From CAWBRT01 sp963832365 (GTDB lineage: Bacteria > Acidobacteriota > Terriglobia > Terriglobales > Acidobacteriaceae), in contig CAWHUL010000011.1 of assembly GCA_963832365.1 (NCBI GenBank), positions 186,001-250,000 of the forward strand: DNA of 64,000 bases. Reading direction: 5' to 3'. The notes beneath the pieces are model-generated. The model was given only the letters and a program-made list of their open reading frames with translations. It had not been told where the DNA came from and made no database searches. Position numbers and translations under genes: made by a program. Of this stretch, positions 54,705 through 63,101 are shown in pieces (the stretch's first letter is position 1; each line of letters starts with the position of its first letter).

Positions 54705-55064
54705 CATGCGAGCCGGCATCACGAACTCGTTCGGACGGATCTTCACGTTCTTGGCGACCGCGATAGCCTGACCTTCGTTGAGGATGCCGAAGCCGTACGT
54801 CTCTTCGATCGACATGTTCATGATGTTGTACTGGCCGTCTTCCCAGCTCTTGACGTGGGGATCTTCGTCCACGATGAGAGCGCCGAGGTTACGGCTGTTG
54901 AACATCATGATGTCGGTCACCCGGTTCTCGGGGTCGAAGTTGACGAACGGAGACACCAGGATGCGGAAAGGCAGTCCCAGGTAGTTCGGCAGCTGCGGGG
55001 CCGAGTTCATGTTCTGGTAGTTGCCGGACTCATGGCTTTGGGTCGGAATCGTGTAAGTATATAC
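54705..55064 (-). pseudogene. Gene fragment, possibly from a phage capsid-type protein
   Basis: An open frame of about 120 codons runs leftward from 55064 (YTYTIPTQSHESGNYQN...) to about 54705 (KIRPNEFVMPARM). Sequence such as PFRILVSPFVNFDPENRVTD, NSRNLGALIVDEDPHV and EETYGFGILNEGQAIAVAKN is clearly protein-like and well ordered. It reminds me of the C-terminal half of HK97-type major capsid proteins, but I cannot confirm this. There is no start codon with a ribosome site, a TGA sits just upstream, and the similarity-like sequence ends abruptly, so it is a fragment broken at both ends. Confidence 0.4.
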
Positions 55065-55096
55065 TCAAAATAGTTGCACTGATCCCCGGTTTCCCC

Positions 55097-55124
55097 TTGA
55101 CGAGGGAGCCGTTTTGGAGATAAT
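55097..55124 (+). promoter_or_regulatory. Strong sigma-70 promoter for the XRE regulator
   Basis: TTGACG (55097-55102) and GATAAT (55119-55124) are spaced 16 nt apart. The -10 box ends 6 nt before the ATG at 55131, so the transcript would begin at or next to the start codon. AGTATATACT (55056-55065) and GAGTATATGAG (from 55125) flank it and may be operator half-sites. Confidence 0.65.
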
Positions 55125-55130
55125 GAGTAT

Positions 55131-55436
55131 ATGAGCACTGTTTCTATGCCTCTACTGAAGCATCCGACCCTGTCCACCGCTGCCCAGCCCGCCGATCTTG
55201 GCCTGTTGCTAGCCAGCTGTATCCGCCACCGCCGGGAAGAACTCGGCCTTTCGATCGAACGCGCCGCCCAACTGTGCGGGATCGAGCCGTCTCAGTGGCA
55301 GGCGCTCGAAGCTGGCTGGGTGCCCGACCTGGAATCCGGACTGCTGGAGGCCATCGCCGGGACACTGGAAGTCTCTTTCCCGTGTGTCCTGTTTGTCGCC
55401 GACGTCAGCAGCGCCTTCCAGCCGCTGCCTGTTTAG
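55131..55436 (+). CDS. XRE-family HTH regulator, probably leaderless
   Basis: The 101-aa protein has one XRE/Cro helix-turn-helix (residues about 30-75: RRREELGLSIERAAQLCGIEPSQWQALEAG, approximately, in pieces). There is no ribosome site before the ATG, and the promoter's -10 box is only 6 nt upstream, so translation is probably from a leaderless mRNA. An internal ATG (codon 6) also lacks a ribosome site. It likely represses its own promoter through the flanking AGTATAT motifs and controls the downstream RHH-recombinase genes. Confidence 0.72.
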   Translation: MSTVSMPLLKHPTLSTAAQPADLGLLLASCIRHRREELGLSIERAAQLCGIEPSQWQALEAGWVPDLESGLLEAIAGTLEVSFPCVLFVADVSSAFQPLPV

Positions 55437-55529
55437 AAACTGGATTCCCTGGTTCAACCCGGGGTATCCCATTTACTCATAACCAGTTATCCTCACTTCT
55501 GACTCTGAACAGAGAGGAGGTGAGACACG

Positions 55530-55709
55530 ATGCCGGAGGTCAAGATCAAGCGCATGAACATCAACGTCGAAGCCAGCCTGCACGCTGCTTTCAAGTCGGC
55601 GACCGCCGCCCGCGGCGAGAACATGACCGACATCCTGATGAAGTTCATCGAAGATTACGTCAACAAGCACACGCCGGCTGCCCTAAAACCGGCGAAGAAG
55701 GGCCGCTAG
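55530..55709 (+). CDS. Small ribbon-helix-helix DNA-binding protein (ParG-like)
   Basis: This 59-aa ORF starts at an ATG with a strong AGGAGGTG ribosome site. Residues about 8-45 (RMNINVEASLHAAFKSATAARGENMTDILMKFIEDY, in pieces) have the short beta strand and two helices of RHH proteins such as plasmid ParG and MetJ-like repressors. A basic tail (AKKGR) follows. The recombinase gene starts 2 nt after its stop, so the two form an operon. No ParA-type ATPase is nearby, so a repressor or recombination accessory role is as likely as partition. Confidence 0.75.
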   Translation: MPEVKIKRMNINVEASLHAAFKSATAARGENMTDILMKFIEDYVNKHTPAALKPAKKGR

Positions 55710-55710
55710 C

Positions 55711-56361
55711 ATGAAGCGCGCGGCCCTCTACCTCCGCGTCTCCACTCTCGATCAGCACCCGGAGACGCAACTTTACGACCTGCGCCAGCTGGCCCAACAG
55801 CGCGGTTACGAGATCGTCGAGGAGTACACCGACAAGATCAGCGGTGCCAAGGCCAAGCGTCCTGGTCTGGACCAGTTGATGGCTGATGCCCGGCATGGCC
55901 GGTTCCAGGTTGTGATGGTCTGGGCCTTCGACCGCTTGGCCAGGTCTGTTCGCCACTTCCTCGAAGTTCTGGACGAACTCAATCATATAAAGGTTGAGTT
56001 CGTCAGCTTCCGGGAAAATATCGATACCAGCGGACCGCTGGGCCGGGCGATGGTGGTCATTGTCAGCGCCATCGCCGAGTTGGAACGCAACTTGATCGTC
56101 GAGCGGGTGCGCGCCGGCATGCGGCGCGCCAAGCTCGAAGGCCAGCATATCGGACGCCGGCCACTGGACGTCGATCGCGATGCCATCATCCGTGACCGTC
56201 GGGCTGGGCGCAGCCTGAGCGAGGTCGCCCAGCTCCACCGAATCAGCCGAGCCCTGGTCAGCAAAATCCTCCGCGAGGCCGCCGAACCCGGTGGCCACAA
56301 AGGGGTCTCGCCGGCCCCTCTGCAACTTCAACAAAACAAGCCGCCGAAAACCGCTGCTTGA
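55711..56361 (+). CDS. Serine recombinase (resolvase/invertase family)
   Basis: The 216-aa protein has the catalytic Ser in YLRVSTLDQ (residue about 10), conserved Arg residues in WAFDRLARSVR, and the long E helix (AIAELERNLIVERVRAGMRRAK). The C-terminal HTH (RAGRSLSEVAQLHRISRALVSKIL) is intact. Such enzymes resolve cointegrates or invert DNA segments. It is complete, 2 nt downstream of the RHH gene. No paired inverted sites were recognised nearby. Confidence 0.92.
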   Translation: MKRAALYLRVSTLDQHPETQLYDLRQLAQQRGYEIVEEYTDKISGAKAKRPGLDQLMADARHGRFQVVMVWAFDRLARSVRHFLEVLDELNHIKVEFVSFRENIDTSGPLGRAMVVIVSAIAELERNLIVERVRAGMRRAKLEGQHIGRRPLDVDRDAIIRDRRAGRSLSEVAQLHRISRALVSKILREAAEPGGHKGVSPAPLQLQQNKPPKTAA

Positions 56362-56394
56362 GCCAGCCACAAATCTCTGCCTTCGTGAACACAG

Positions 56395-56589
56395 ATGGGC
56401 CGAACACTTGTCCAACTCGACATACGCTGCAAAGAGCACCGGGACTTCACTTGGGACTGCAGTGCTTGCTGCTTCGTTCGAAAGTTTGAGGTGGAGTATG
56501 AAAAGCTTCGACAACGAAGGGCGGAACTGATTCGGCAGCTCCGGGGTAGGTTGCGGTCGGGTGAGGTGGTCCCGCTCGAGATTCTGTGA
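56395..56589 (+). CDS. Small Cys-rich hypothetical protein
   Basis: A 64-aa frame just after the recombinase encodes CKEHRDFTWDCSACC followed by a helix with alternating charge (EVEYEKLRQRRAELIRQLRG). The Cys/His cluster could bind a metal. There is no clear ribosome site, and the family is unknown. It may be a real small gene of the module. Confidence 0.35.
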   Translation: MGRTLVQLDIRCKEHRDFTWDCSACCFVRKFEVEYEKLRQRRAELIRQLRGRLRSGEVVPLEIL

Positions 56590-57006
56590 GATACCCGGAA
56601 GCTAGTTTTTAGGGTGGACGAGTGGATTGAGGGATACTCCCGGCGAGGCTAATGCGATTGATCACTCGCTTGAACTTCCGGCTAGCGACAAACCGGGAGC
56701 AAAGTGACGAAACCGGCGTTCGGTACTGATCCAACGGATCAGGAGCTGATCTAATCTCCCGGTTGTCTCTGTTTCCTCAACTGACCGCGGCTGACTTCCC
56801 AGAACCAAACTTCGGGACCGCTTCACGCCCGGATTCAGGCCGCCCTAAACAATGAAAACCAGAGCTCGTGCAGTCCCTCCCTTTCCGCCAGCCAACGCAA
56901 TCGTTCTCTGTCATCATCCCGTAAAACTAGGAAACACTGCGGCGTATCTTCAGAACAGACGCGCTGCTCCGAAACGCCCCTGCGTAGCAGTTTTCTTCCG
57001 GGCAGA
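56590..57006. other. Gap between the recombinase module and the DisA_N gene
   Basis: The 417 bp hold no supported gene. A minus-strand frame (57209-56835) ends in a plausible-looking stretch, QCFLVLRDDDRERLRWLAE, but overlaps the DisA_N gene and has no start signal, so it may be a remnant. This is the likely right boundary of the island. Confidence 0.4.
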
Positions 57007-57621
57007 GTGAAGCAGAATGGAGAGTCCGTGCCGAGACAGTACAGCCCACGAGAGGGCGCCTTCTTTGACCTGGAGCCGGTAAGCATACTCGAGAAGCTGT
57101 CATCGATCTTGCGGCCATTAGCCGCACATGTGGTGGAATCTCTGCTCGGACTTGCGATTGAGATTGCCCGTGAGGGACGGGAAGGTCGCAAGATCGGCAC
57201 CATTTTCATGCTTGGTGATGCAGATGCAGTCTTGCGACACTCGCGCCCGTTGATTCTCGATCCACTAGCCGGTCACCCCGCGACTGCCCGGCGTGTGGGA
57301 GATAAGAACCTTCGGGGCACGATTAAAGAGCTTGCGCAACTAGACGGTGCCTTTATTGTGGCCCGATCGGGAATCTTTGTTGCGTCTTGCCGGTATCTGG
57401 ACGCAAAAGCCTCAGTCGTAGACCTGCCGTTTGGCCTTGGAGCGCGCCACATGGCTGCCGCCGCAATGTCGAAGGTCAGCGCCAGCATTGGAATTGTGGT
57501 CTCCGAAACCGCAACTGTTCGGATCTTTCGGAAGGGGCGCCTGCTCGCCGAGATTGTCTGTGCCCCCAAGCCTCGCCTGCAGAAACTTCTAGTACCGCTT
57601 ATGTCGAAGTTGCGGGCCTGA
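57007..57621 (+). CDS. DisA_N (diadenylate cyclase-like) protein
   Basis: The 204-aa protein has the DisA_N/DAC layout: GTIFMLGDADAVL near residue 65, the DGA motif at 113-115 (LDGAFIVA), and RHM in GLGARHMAAAAMSK at 147-149, then SIGIVVSET. DAC enzymes make c-di-AMP from two ATP; most known ones have DGA and RHR. Here the last Arg is Met, so activity is uncertain. There is no membrane helix as in CdaA and no DNA-binding C terminus as in DisA. The start is a GTG at 57007; another in-frame GTG lies 21 nt on. Confidence 0.78.
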   Translation: MKQNGESVPRQYSPREGAFFDLEPVSILEKLSSILRPLAAHVVESLLGLAIEIAREGREGRKIGTIFMLGDADAVLRHSRPLILDPLAGHPATARRVGDKNLRGTIKELAQLDGAFIVARSGIFVASCRYLDAKASVVDLPFGLGARHMAAAAMSKVSASIGIVVSETATVRIFRKGRLLAEIVCAPKPRLQKLLVPLMSKLRA

Positions 57622-57668
57622 GATGCGACGCTACTCATCACCGTCCATTCGCAGCCCGTGTCTCCGTC

Positions 57669-58055
57669 TCAGACGTGATTGACCTGCTGCTCTTCGGATG
57701 TGTGAATGTTCGGCAGAACTTCGCGGAGTGCCCAATCGATCCTGTTAATCGCGTCGTGCATTCGTGTCTGCGCTTTGGGGTCACTGGCGTATGCCTGATA
57801 GGACATCACTTGCATGGCGTTTCGGATATGGTGATTCATTTCCCCGATAATCTCGAATCGCCGCAGCTCTGCTACTCGCTGCTGGCGAGCTCGGATGGAC
57901 AGTCGGAACGCCAAGACCACAGTTACCGTTCCGGCAATCAGCGGACTAATGACACGCATGCCACCAGGATCATTCAGAAGTGCTTCGTACACCAGCCACT
58001 GTGCACCTATGCTGAGTAGGACGACCGTCGCTCCCCAACCTAAGGCTCTGGTCAA
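57669..58055 (-). CDS. Small membrane protein with histidine-kinase-like H-box
   Basis: Residues about 10-50 form two hydrophobic helices. A short cytoplasmic part with EMNHHIRNAMQVMSYQAY follows, which resembles the phospho-acceptor helix of histidine kinases (NHHIRN). No ATP-binding domain follows. The product is 128 residues, convergent with the DisA_N gene (gap 47 nt). It may be a regulatory phosphoacceptor, a kinase-like decoy or a remnant of a longer kinase. The DHp likeness is by eye only. Confidence 0.5.
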   Translation of the reverse strand: MTRALGWGATVVLLSIGAQWLVYEALLNDPGGMRVISPLIAGTVTVVLAFRLSIRARQQRVAELRRFEIIGEMNHHIRNAMQVMSYQAYASDPKAQTRMHDAINRIDWALREVLPNIHTSEEQQVNHV

Positions 58056-58203
58056 TGCATGCCGAATCTATGAAAGTTGCATCCGTTTCTTGACCACGTT
58101 CTATGTACCTCAAGGGAAAGTCGCTGGTTACTTGCTGGGGCGTCGGGGCGACTTCCAGCACAAACCTTCGGATGCTCTTGTGCTGATCGCCGCAGGTAGG
58201 CCC

Positions 58204-59694
58204 TCACCTTCCCGCCTCAACTTGCGCCGGCCCCTGTAAAAGGGAGAACACTGCCGCGCTAGGCACGGGTGGCTTGAAGGGTAAAACAGCCGGCTTCCCG
58301 AAAAACGAGCTGCACCATCTGAAGACGTCGTGGCTTTGAAGCCAAGTCCGCATCCGCCGCATTCGGAGTTGTTGCTCCCAGCTGCTCATGTGAAGTGCGC
58401 GGTCGAGCGCCGAGACCACTCCCTCCGTATCATAGGGGTTTATGAGAAGAGCCCCGGACTTGAGTTCGGTCGCCGCGCCAGCAAACTCGCTCAGCACCAG
58501 CACGCCTTGCTCATCGACGCGGGCGGCACAGAACTCCTTGGCGACAAGGTTCATGCCGTCCTTGAGAGGGGTAATCAGGGCTATGTCCGCCGCACGGTAA
58601 AAAACCATTAAGTCTGACTGCGAAAGACAGCGGTAAAGATACACCACCGGACACCAACCTGGCGCGCCGAATTCTCGGTTGATCTCAGTCATCAGCCGCT
58701 CGATCCTCAACTTCAGCTCATTGTACTTGGGTATTTCTTCGCGGCTCGGGACCACAACCTGAATCAAAGTGATGCGGCCATGCAGCTCCGGATTTTGATG
58801 CAGGAGCCTGCGAAAAGCAGCCAGCCGTTGGGGAATGCCTTTCGTGTAATCCAGTCGGTCCACCCCCACGATGAGCTTGCCCCCCTCAACGCTGCGCTGG
58901 ATCTCCCGCACTCTAGCCGACACCGCTGGATCCGCCGCTTGCGCTGCCAATTCCTGGAAATCAATGCTAATCGGGAACACGCTAACCGTGGTATTCCGAC
59001 TCTCAGCTTGCACCAGCAGGCGCTCGCCTAAATGTTTCACATGGACCTCACCCAGACAGCGGCGCAGCGAGGCGATGAAGTTCCGACGATCACGCACGGT
59101 CTGAAACGCGATGCTATCGAACTGCAAGAGTCCGCACAGAATCTCTCTTCTCCACGGCAGCTTTTCGAAGATGTCCGGTGGCGGAAAGGGTATATGTTGG
59201 AAATAGGCTAGCCTGAGCGGCAGCTCGCGGGCCCGCAAGGCATCCGCAAGCATCATCAAATGATAGTCGTGAACCCACACGAAATCGTCTCGGTGGGCCG
59301 TTTGTTGTACCACGTCGGCAAACTTTTCCGTGACATCGCGATACACCTTCCAGTACTTCGGATCAAAATTGCATTGGGACTGCAGGTCGTGAAACAGCGG
59401 CCAGATGATCTCGTTGGAACAGCCGTGGTAAAAGCAGGCCTTTTCCTCCGCCGTCAGAAATACCGGGACCAGTGAGCATTTCCCCACCGACTCATTGCGC
59501 AGATATTCTGCGACGCCCGGCGCGTAGTCGCTGCCGGTCCAACCGATCCAGTAGCTTTCAGTATCGCGGAGAGCAGGGCGCAGGGCGCTTACCAAGCCAC
59601 CGCAACTTGGCTGTAGCCGAAAGCCTCCGTCAGTTTGCTCGACCGTTATCGGCAGGCGGTTCGAGACAATGACCACACGTCTTCCGCTACTCAC
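58204..59694 (-). CDS. otsA: Trehalose-6-phosphate synthase
   Basis: The 496-aa glycosyltransferase family 20 enzyme starts VVIVSNRLPITVEQTDGG and has the WVHDYHLMMLADAL, FQHIPFPPPDIF and VGVDRLDYTKGIPQRL segments that bind glucose-6-phosphate and UDP-glucose. The late segment LKDGMNLVAKEFCAAR is also typical. It makes trehalose-6-phosphate. Its start overlaps the otsB stop by 4 nt, so OtsB and OtsA are co-translated. Trehalose protects against drying and osmotic stress. Confidence 0.96.
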   Translation of the reverse strand: MSSGRRVVIVSNRLPITVEQTDGGFRLQPSCGGLVSALRPALRDTESYWIGWTGSDYAPGVAEYLRNESVGKCSLVPVFLTAEEKACFYHGCSNEIIWPLFHDLQSQCNFDPKYWKVYRDVTEKFADVVQQTAHRDDFVWVHDYHLMMLADALRARELPLRLAYFQHIPFPPPDIFEKLPWRREILCGLLQFDSIAFQTVRDRRNFIASLRRCLGEVHVKHLGERLLVQAESRNTTVSVFPISIDFQELAAQAADPAVSARVREIQRSVEGGKLIVGVDRLDYTKGIPQRLAAFRRLLHQNPELHGRITLIQVVVPSREEIPKYNELKLRIERLMTEINREFGAPGWCPVVYLYRCLSQSDLMVFYRAADIALITPLKDGMNLVAKEFCAARVDEQGVLVLSEFAGAATELKSGALLINPYDTEGVVSALDRALHMSSWEQQLRMRRMRTWLQSHDVFRWCSSFFGKPAVLPFKPPVPSAAVFSLLQGPAQVEAGR

Positions 59695-60503
59695 ATATCA
59701 CCTCCGCATGCTCGAACCCAGTCGGCGAGGAACTGTACGAGTTCGCCAGGTGGCCGGAGCCAAATCTGAGCCGCCGTAAAGCGATAGGTGGGCCGCACCA
59801 GGACCGGCAGTCCTCTTCCGTGTAATGCACGAAAGGCATCTTCATCGGTGGTATCGTCTCCGAGATAGGCAACCGGCTCATTACCAATTTCAGCGAGTAT
59901 CGTTTGTACGGCATCACCTTTGTTGCGTGTCCGGTTGCGAAGCTCCAGTCCGCCGTCGAATTCCGCCAACAATAGATTGGGGCGAAACGCCAGCGGCGAC
60001 AGCACGCGGTAGGCGCTGGTTCTAACCTCTTCAACCTGACGCGGATTCAGACCTCGCCAATGGACGGCCACGGCCCCGGGTTTGAGCTCAGTCATGCAGT
60101 CGAGACCTTCTTTGTGCAGCCATGAATCCGCCTCGGCGAGCGTGTGTCGTACGTCATCACTCATGCAGGTACGACAATAGCGGCCATCGGGATACAAGCG
60201 CTCCATCCCGTGTGTCCCCCAAATCTCCGGGTGCGGATGGATGCCGAGCAACGGAGGGATCTCGCGAGCGGCGCGACCGCTAATCAGCGAAACCCGGGTA
60301 CGGCAGGTACTCATGATGCAGTCGAGGAGTTCGGGAACAGTCGGGTAGGGGAATGCTCGATTCCGCTGCACGCAGAAGGGCGCGATGGTTCCGTCATAAT
60401 CGAGAAGCAACACACGCTGTCTCGCATCGGATAACTGGTCAAAGAAAACATCGGAAACGGTTCTCGCAAGGACCGGGGTTTTCATGGCAACAGCGGTGCT
60501 CAT
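59691..60503 (-). CDS. otsB: Trehalose-6-phosphate phosphatase
   Basis: The HAD-family phosphatase has VLLLDYDGTIAPF with the nucleophile Asp, SLISGRAAREIPP, and the DDTTDEDAF loop for magnesium. The start at 60503 was chosen for an AGGAG site 7 nt upstream; the longer frame to 60623 adds 40 non-family residues. It removes phosphate from trehalose-6-phosphate, completing the pathway with the downstream otsA. About 270 bp without a gene lies between it and the response-regulator gene. Confidence 0.95.
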   Translation of the reverse strand: MSTAVAMKTPVLARTVSDVFFDQLSDARQRVLLLDYDGTIAPFCVQRNRAFPYPTVPELLDCIMSTCRTRVSLISGRAAREIPPLLGIHPHPEIWGTHGMERLYPDGRYCRTCMSDDVRHTLAEADSWLHKEGLDCMTELKPGAVAVHWRGLNPRQVEEVRTSAYRVLSPLAFRPNLLLAEFDGGLELRNRTRNKGDAVQTILAEIGNEPVAYLGDDTTDEDAFRALHGRGLPVLVRPTYRFTAAQIWLRPPGELVQFLADWVRACGGDM

Positions 60504-60778
60504 CGGGTGCTCCTGATTTCTAAGTGGCATGTGCCGGGACGCGGCCGCCTCATCCAGACTGCTACGGCAGTGGAGAACCAAGAGTGGCGCCTCATTCAGC
60601 GAAGCAGTCCAACGTACGGACACCTTCGGTACAGAGACGGCCGCGTCCAGTACACTGTAGCGATCCCAGGTTCGAAATCGCCCTCAACATGGCCTAGTAT
60701 GCGGTCGCCGGGGAGGAAGGGAAATACCGTCAGGAGGGTATAAACCCGCAAAAATCGAGGTAGGTAGCTCTGCTGCCG

Positions 60779-61429
60779 TCAGGAAATGATTTTCTTTCTA
60801 ACAGCGTATAGCACGATTTCGGCAGAGCTGTGCAAGTTCAGTTTTTGCATGATGTGGGAGCGGTGGGTTTCAGCGGTATAGGTGCTGAGGTCGAGCGCGG
60901 TTGCGACTTCCTTGTTGGATTTGCCCTCGGCTAAGAGTTGCAGCACCTCTTTTTCGCGATCCGTGAGCAGGTCGTAAGAGTCCTGAAGGCCGCGTTGCTG
61001 TAATTGGCGCATGTAATCCTCCAGCAAGGTGTTCGCGATGGCAGGGCTGAAAAACACCTTGCCCTGGGCCACGGCCTGCACGGCACGGTAGATGTCCAAA
61101 TCGGCGGTTTCTTTCAGTAGATAGCCCTTGGCGCCCGCGCTCAAGGCGCGGGTCAGGTAACCTTCATCCGAGTGCATGCTCAGGATAATCACGCGAAGTT
61201 GCGGATTGCGCTTGGTAATCTGGGCCGTCGCTTCGATGCCGTTCAGATTAGGCATGGCAATGTCGATGATCACTACCTGGGGAGCAAGCTCTTCAGCCAG
61301 GCGAACCGCCTCTCGACCATCGCTGGCCTCGCCGACAACTTGGAATTGCTCATTCTGCTCCAACTGCAGGCGCAATCCCTTTCTGACAATGCCGTGATCG
61401 TCAGCGATCAAGATGCGGATTTTGTCCAT
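60779..61429 (-). CDS. NarL/LuxR-type response regulator
   Basis: The 216-aa protein has a receiver domain with the phospho-acceptor Asp in VVIIDIAMPNLNG and the acid pair in LIADDHGIV, Lys in GYLLKETAD, then a LuxR-type HTH (LTDREKEVLQLLAEGKSNKEVA, in pieces). It is encoded immediately downstream of its sensor kinase, overlapping by 22 nt. Its target genes are not visible; otsBA lies next on the same strand. Confidence 0.94.
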   Translation of the reverse strand: MDKIRILIADDHGIVRKGLRLQLEQNEQFQVVGEASDGREAVRLAEELAPQVVIIDIAMPNLNGIEATAQITKRNPQLRVIILSMHSDEGYLTRALSAGAKGYLLKETADLDIYRAVQAVAQGKVFFSPAIANTLLEDYMRQLQQRGLQDSYDLLTDREKEVLQLLAEGKSNKEVATALDLSTYTAETHRSHIMQKLNLHSSAEIVLYAVRKKIIS

Positions 61430-62787
61430 GCTTCCACTCCATGTTTTATGGGAATGTGAACCCGCAGAATGGTCCCTTTACGCGGTTGGGAGGCGATGTT
61501 GACTGTTCCCTCCAGCTCTTGCACCCGTTCCTCAATGCCCAGCAGCCCCAATCCCGACCGGGAACGCACGGTCGGGTCGAATCCTGCTCCATCGTCCTGA
61601 ACGATCACTTCGACCGAATCGTCGCCTCCGTTGACCGACACCAACACGTTCTTCGCGTTGGCGTGTTTGGCACAATTTGTGAGAGCTTCCTGGACAACCC
61701 GGTAGATACAGGTGCAATAGGCTTCCGGCAAATCGTCCACCATTCCGTCCACCTTGATCGTCGCCGGCACTCCAGTATGACGCGAGAATTCCCGCCCTTG
61801 CCACTCCAGTGCCGGCGCGAGGCCAAGATCGTCGAGCATGGAAGGGCGCAGTCCCATGGCCAGATCACGTATCGCCCGCATGGCATCGGTATTCAACTGC
61901 TTAGCATCAGCCACGCGCGTGCGGAATGCCTCGGGGTCAGAAATCTTGAGCGATTGCAGGTTTGCAAGCTCGATGCCGAGCGCCGTCAACATCTGGCCCA
62001 CCGCATCGTGTAACTCGCGAGAGAGGGATTTTCGCTCTACTTCCTGTGCCTGCACCAGACGGCGCGAGAGGCGGCGCAGGTTATTTTCCGCCTCCTCGAT
62101 TCGCTTCGTTTGCTCGTCATGGCGTCGCTCTAAAATTGCCACCCGGTAGATCGTCACCAGTGCGACTACCGTTCCAAGCGTCAGGGCAAAGCCCATCATC
62201 TTAAGTAAGAAGGCGTGCAACACTTCCTGGCTCTGTCGAATGCGCTGCCGCTCTCTTTCCAGATTCTCCTTATTGAGCTTTGCCACCTCTCGCGCCAAGT
62301 CCATGACGGCCTTTCTGCGAGGGAGCACTTTGTGGCGAAGAAAGGACCAACTCAGATCCGCCTTTTCCTGCAGCGTCCAGTCGAAAATCGGGTCCAGCGA
62401 ATCCCAGTAGGCCTGCACTTCTGTCCGGAACCGGCTCAGACCTCTCGTGTCGCCTTCGCCCATGCGCTGCGCCAGTGAATCCAGACGGCCCTGAAGCGAG
62501 GTGCGGATCTCGATCAATTGCTGGCGGTGCAAGGGAGCACTCTGCGGCGAAGGATCGAGCAAATAGTCACGCACCAAGATATCGGCGAGATACATGTCGG
62601 CAACGATGTCGCGACGAAAGGCCTCGGTCTGAAGATACGCGTCCTGCGTTTTCTCCATTTCGTTGTAGATCGCACGGGCACGCCGAATAGCGCCAAAGCC
62701 GAGCACTGCAATCAGGATGATCAGGGTGCCGAAGCCGAGAGCGAGAACAAAAGATGAGCGCGACTTGACATCCAGCGGGAGGTCCAT
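61408..62787 (-). CDS. NarL-type sensor histidine kinase with CHASE3-like input domain
   Basis: Two membrane helices (about residues 15-35 and 195-220) enclose a helical periplasmic domain of about 160 residues like CHASE3 (DAYLQTEAFRRDIVADMYLAD). The HisKA_3 domain follows, with the phospho-His in SRELHDAVGQML, and then an HATPase domain (DDGAGFDP, LGLLGIEERV). It senses an external signal and phosphorylates the next gene's product. The ATG at 62787 has GGAGA 8 nt upstream; the upstream frame to 62847 lacks a good ribosome site. Confidence 0.9.
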   Translation of the reverse strand: MDLPLDVKSRSSFVLALGFGTLIILIAVLGFGAIRRARAIYNEMEKTQDAYLQTEAFRRDIVADMYLADILVRDYLLDPSPQSAPLHRQQLIEIRTSLQGRLDSLAQRMGEGDTRGLSRFRTEVQAYWDSLDPIFDWTLQEKADLSWSFLRHKVLPRRKAVMDLAREVAKLNKENLERERQRIRQSQEVLHAFLLKMMGFALTLGTVVALVTIYRVAILERRHDEQTKRIEEAENNLRRLSRRLVQAQEVERKSLSRELHDAVGQMLTALGIELANLQSLKISDPEAFRTRVADAKQLNTDAMRAIRDLAMGLRPSMLDDLGLAPALEWQGREFSRHTGVPATIKVDGMVDDLPEAYCTCIYRVVQEALTNCAKHANAKNVLVSVNGGDDSVEVIVQDDGAGFDPTVRSRSGLGLLGIEERVQELEGTVNIASQPRKGTILRVHIPIKHGVEAWTKSAS

Positions 62788-63101
62788 AAAGACATTCTCC
62801 AGAATCCGGTCGGAGACAGCAATGGATTTCTGAAGCTCCGCTGGCACGGGCTACCGCGGAGGAACAACAGCATAACTCGTAACTTCGGAGCCTTCACCAC
62901 ATCCTGAATAGCTGGGAATACAGAAACGGCGCACGAGAAATAAAGTGTGTTCATATCCATAGCCCTGCATCGCCTTTTACGGCCGCACTCCGACCTGCGC
63001 GCCGGGGATAAAAACCCCATTGTGAGTTCCTGATGTGACTTCAATCACTGCGGAACCACAAATAAGGGACAACTATATATTTAGGAGGTGATGGACACTC
63101 A
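62788..63101. other. Intergenic region upstream of the kinase and the exported gene
   Basis: The 314-bp gap between divergent genes holds AT-rich stretches but no clear -35/-10 pair. A near-perfect anti-16S match, AGGAGGTGAT (63083-63092), lies 13 nt before the ATG at 63102. No ORF here is convincing. Confidence 0.45.
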
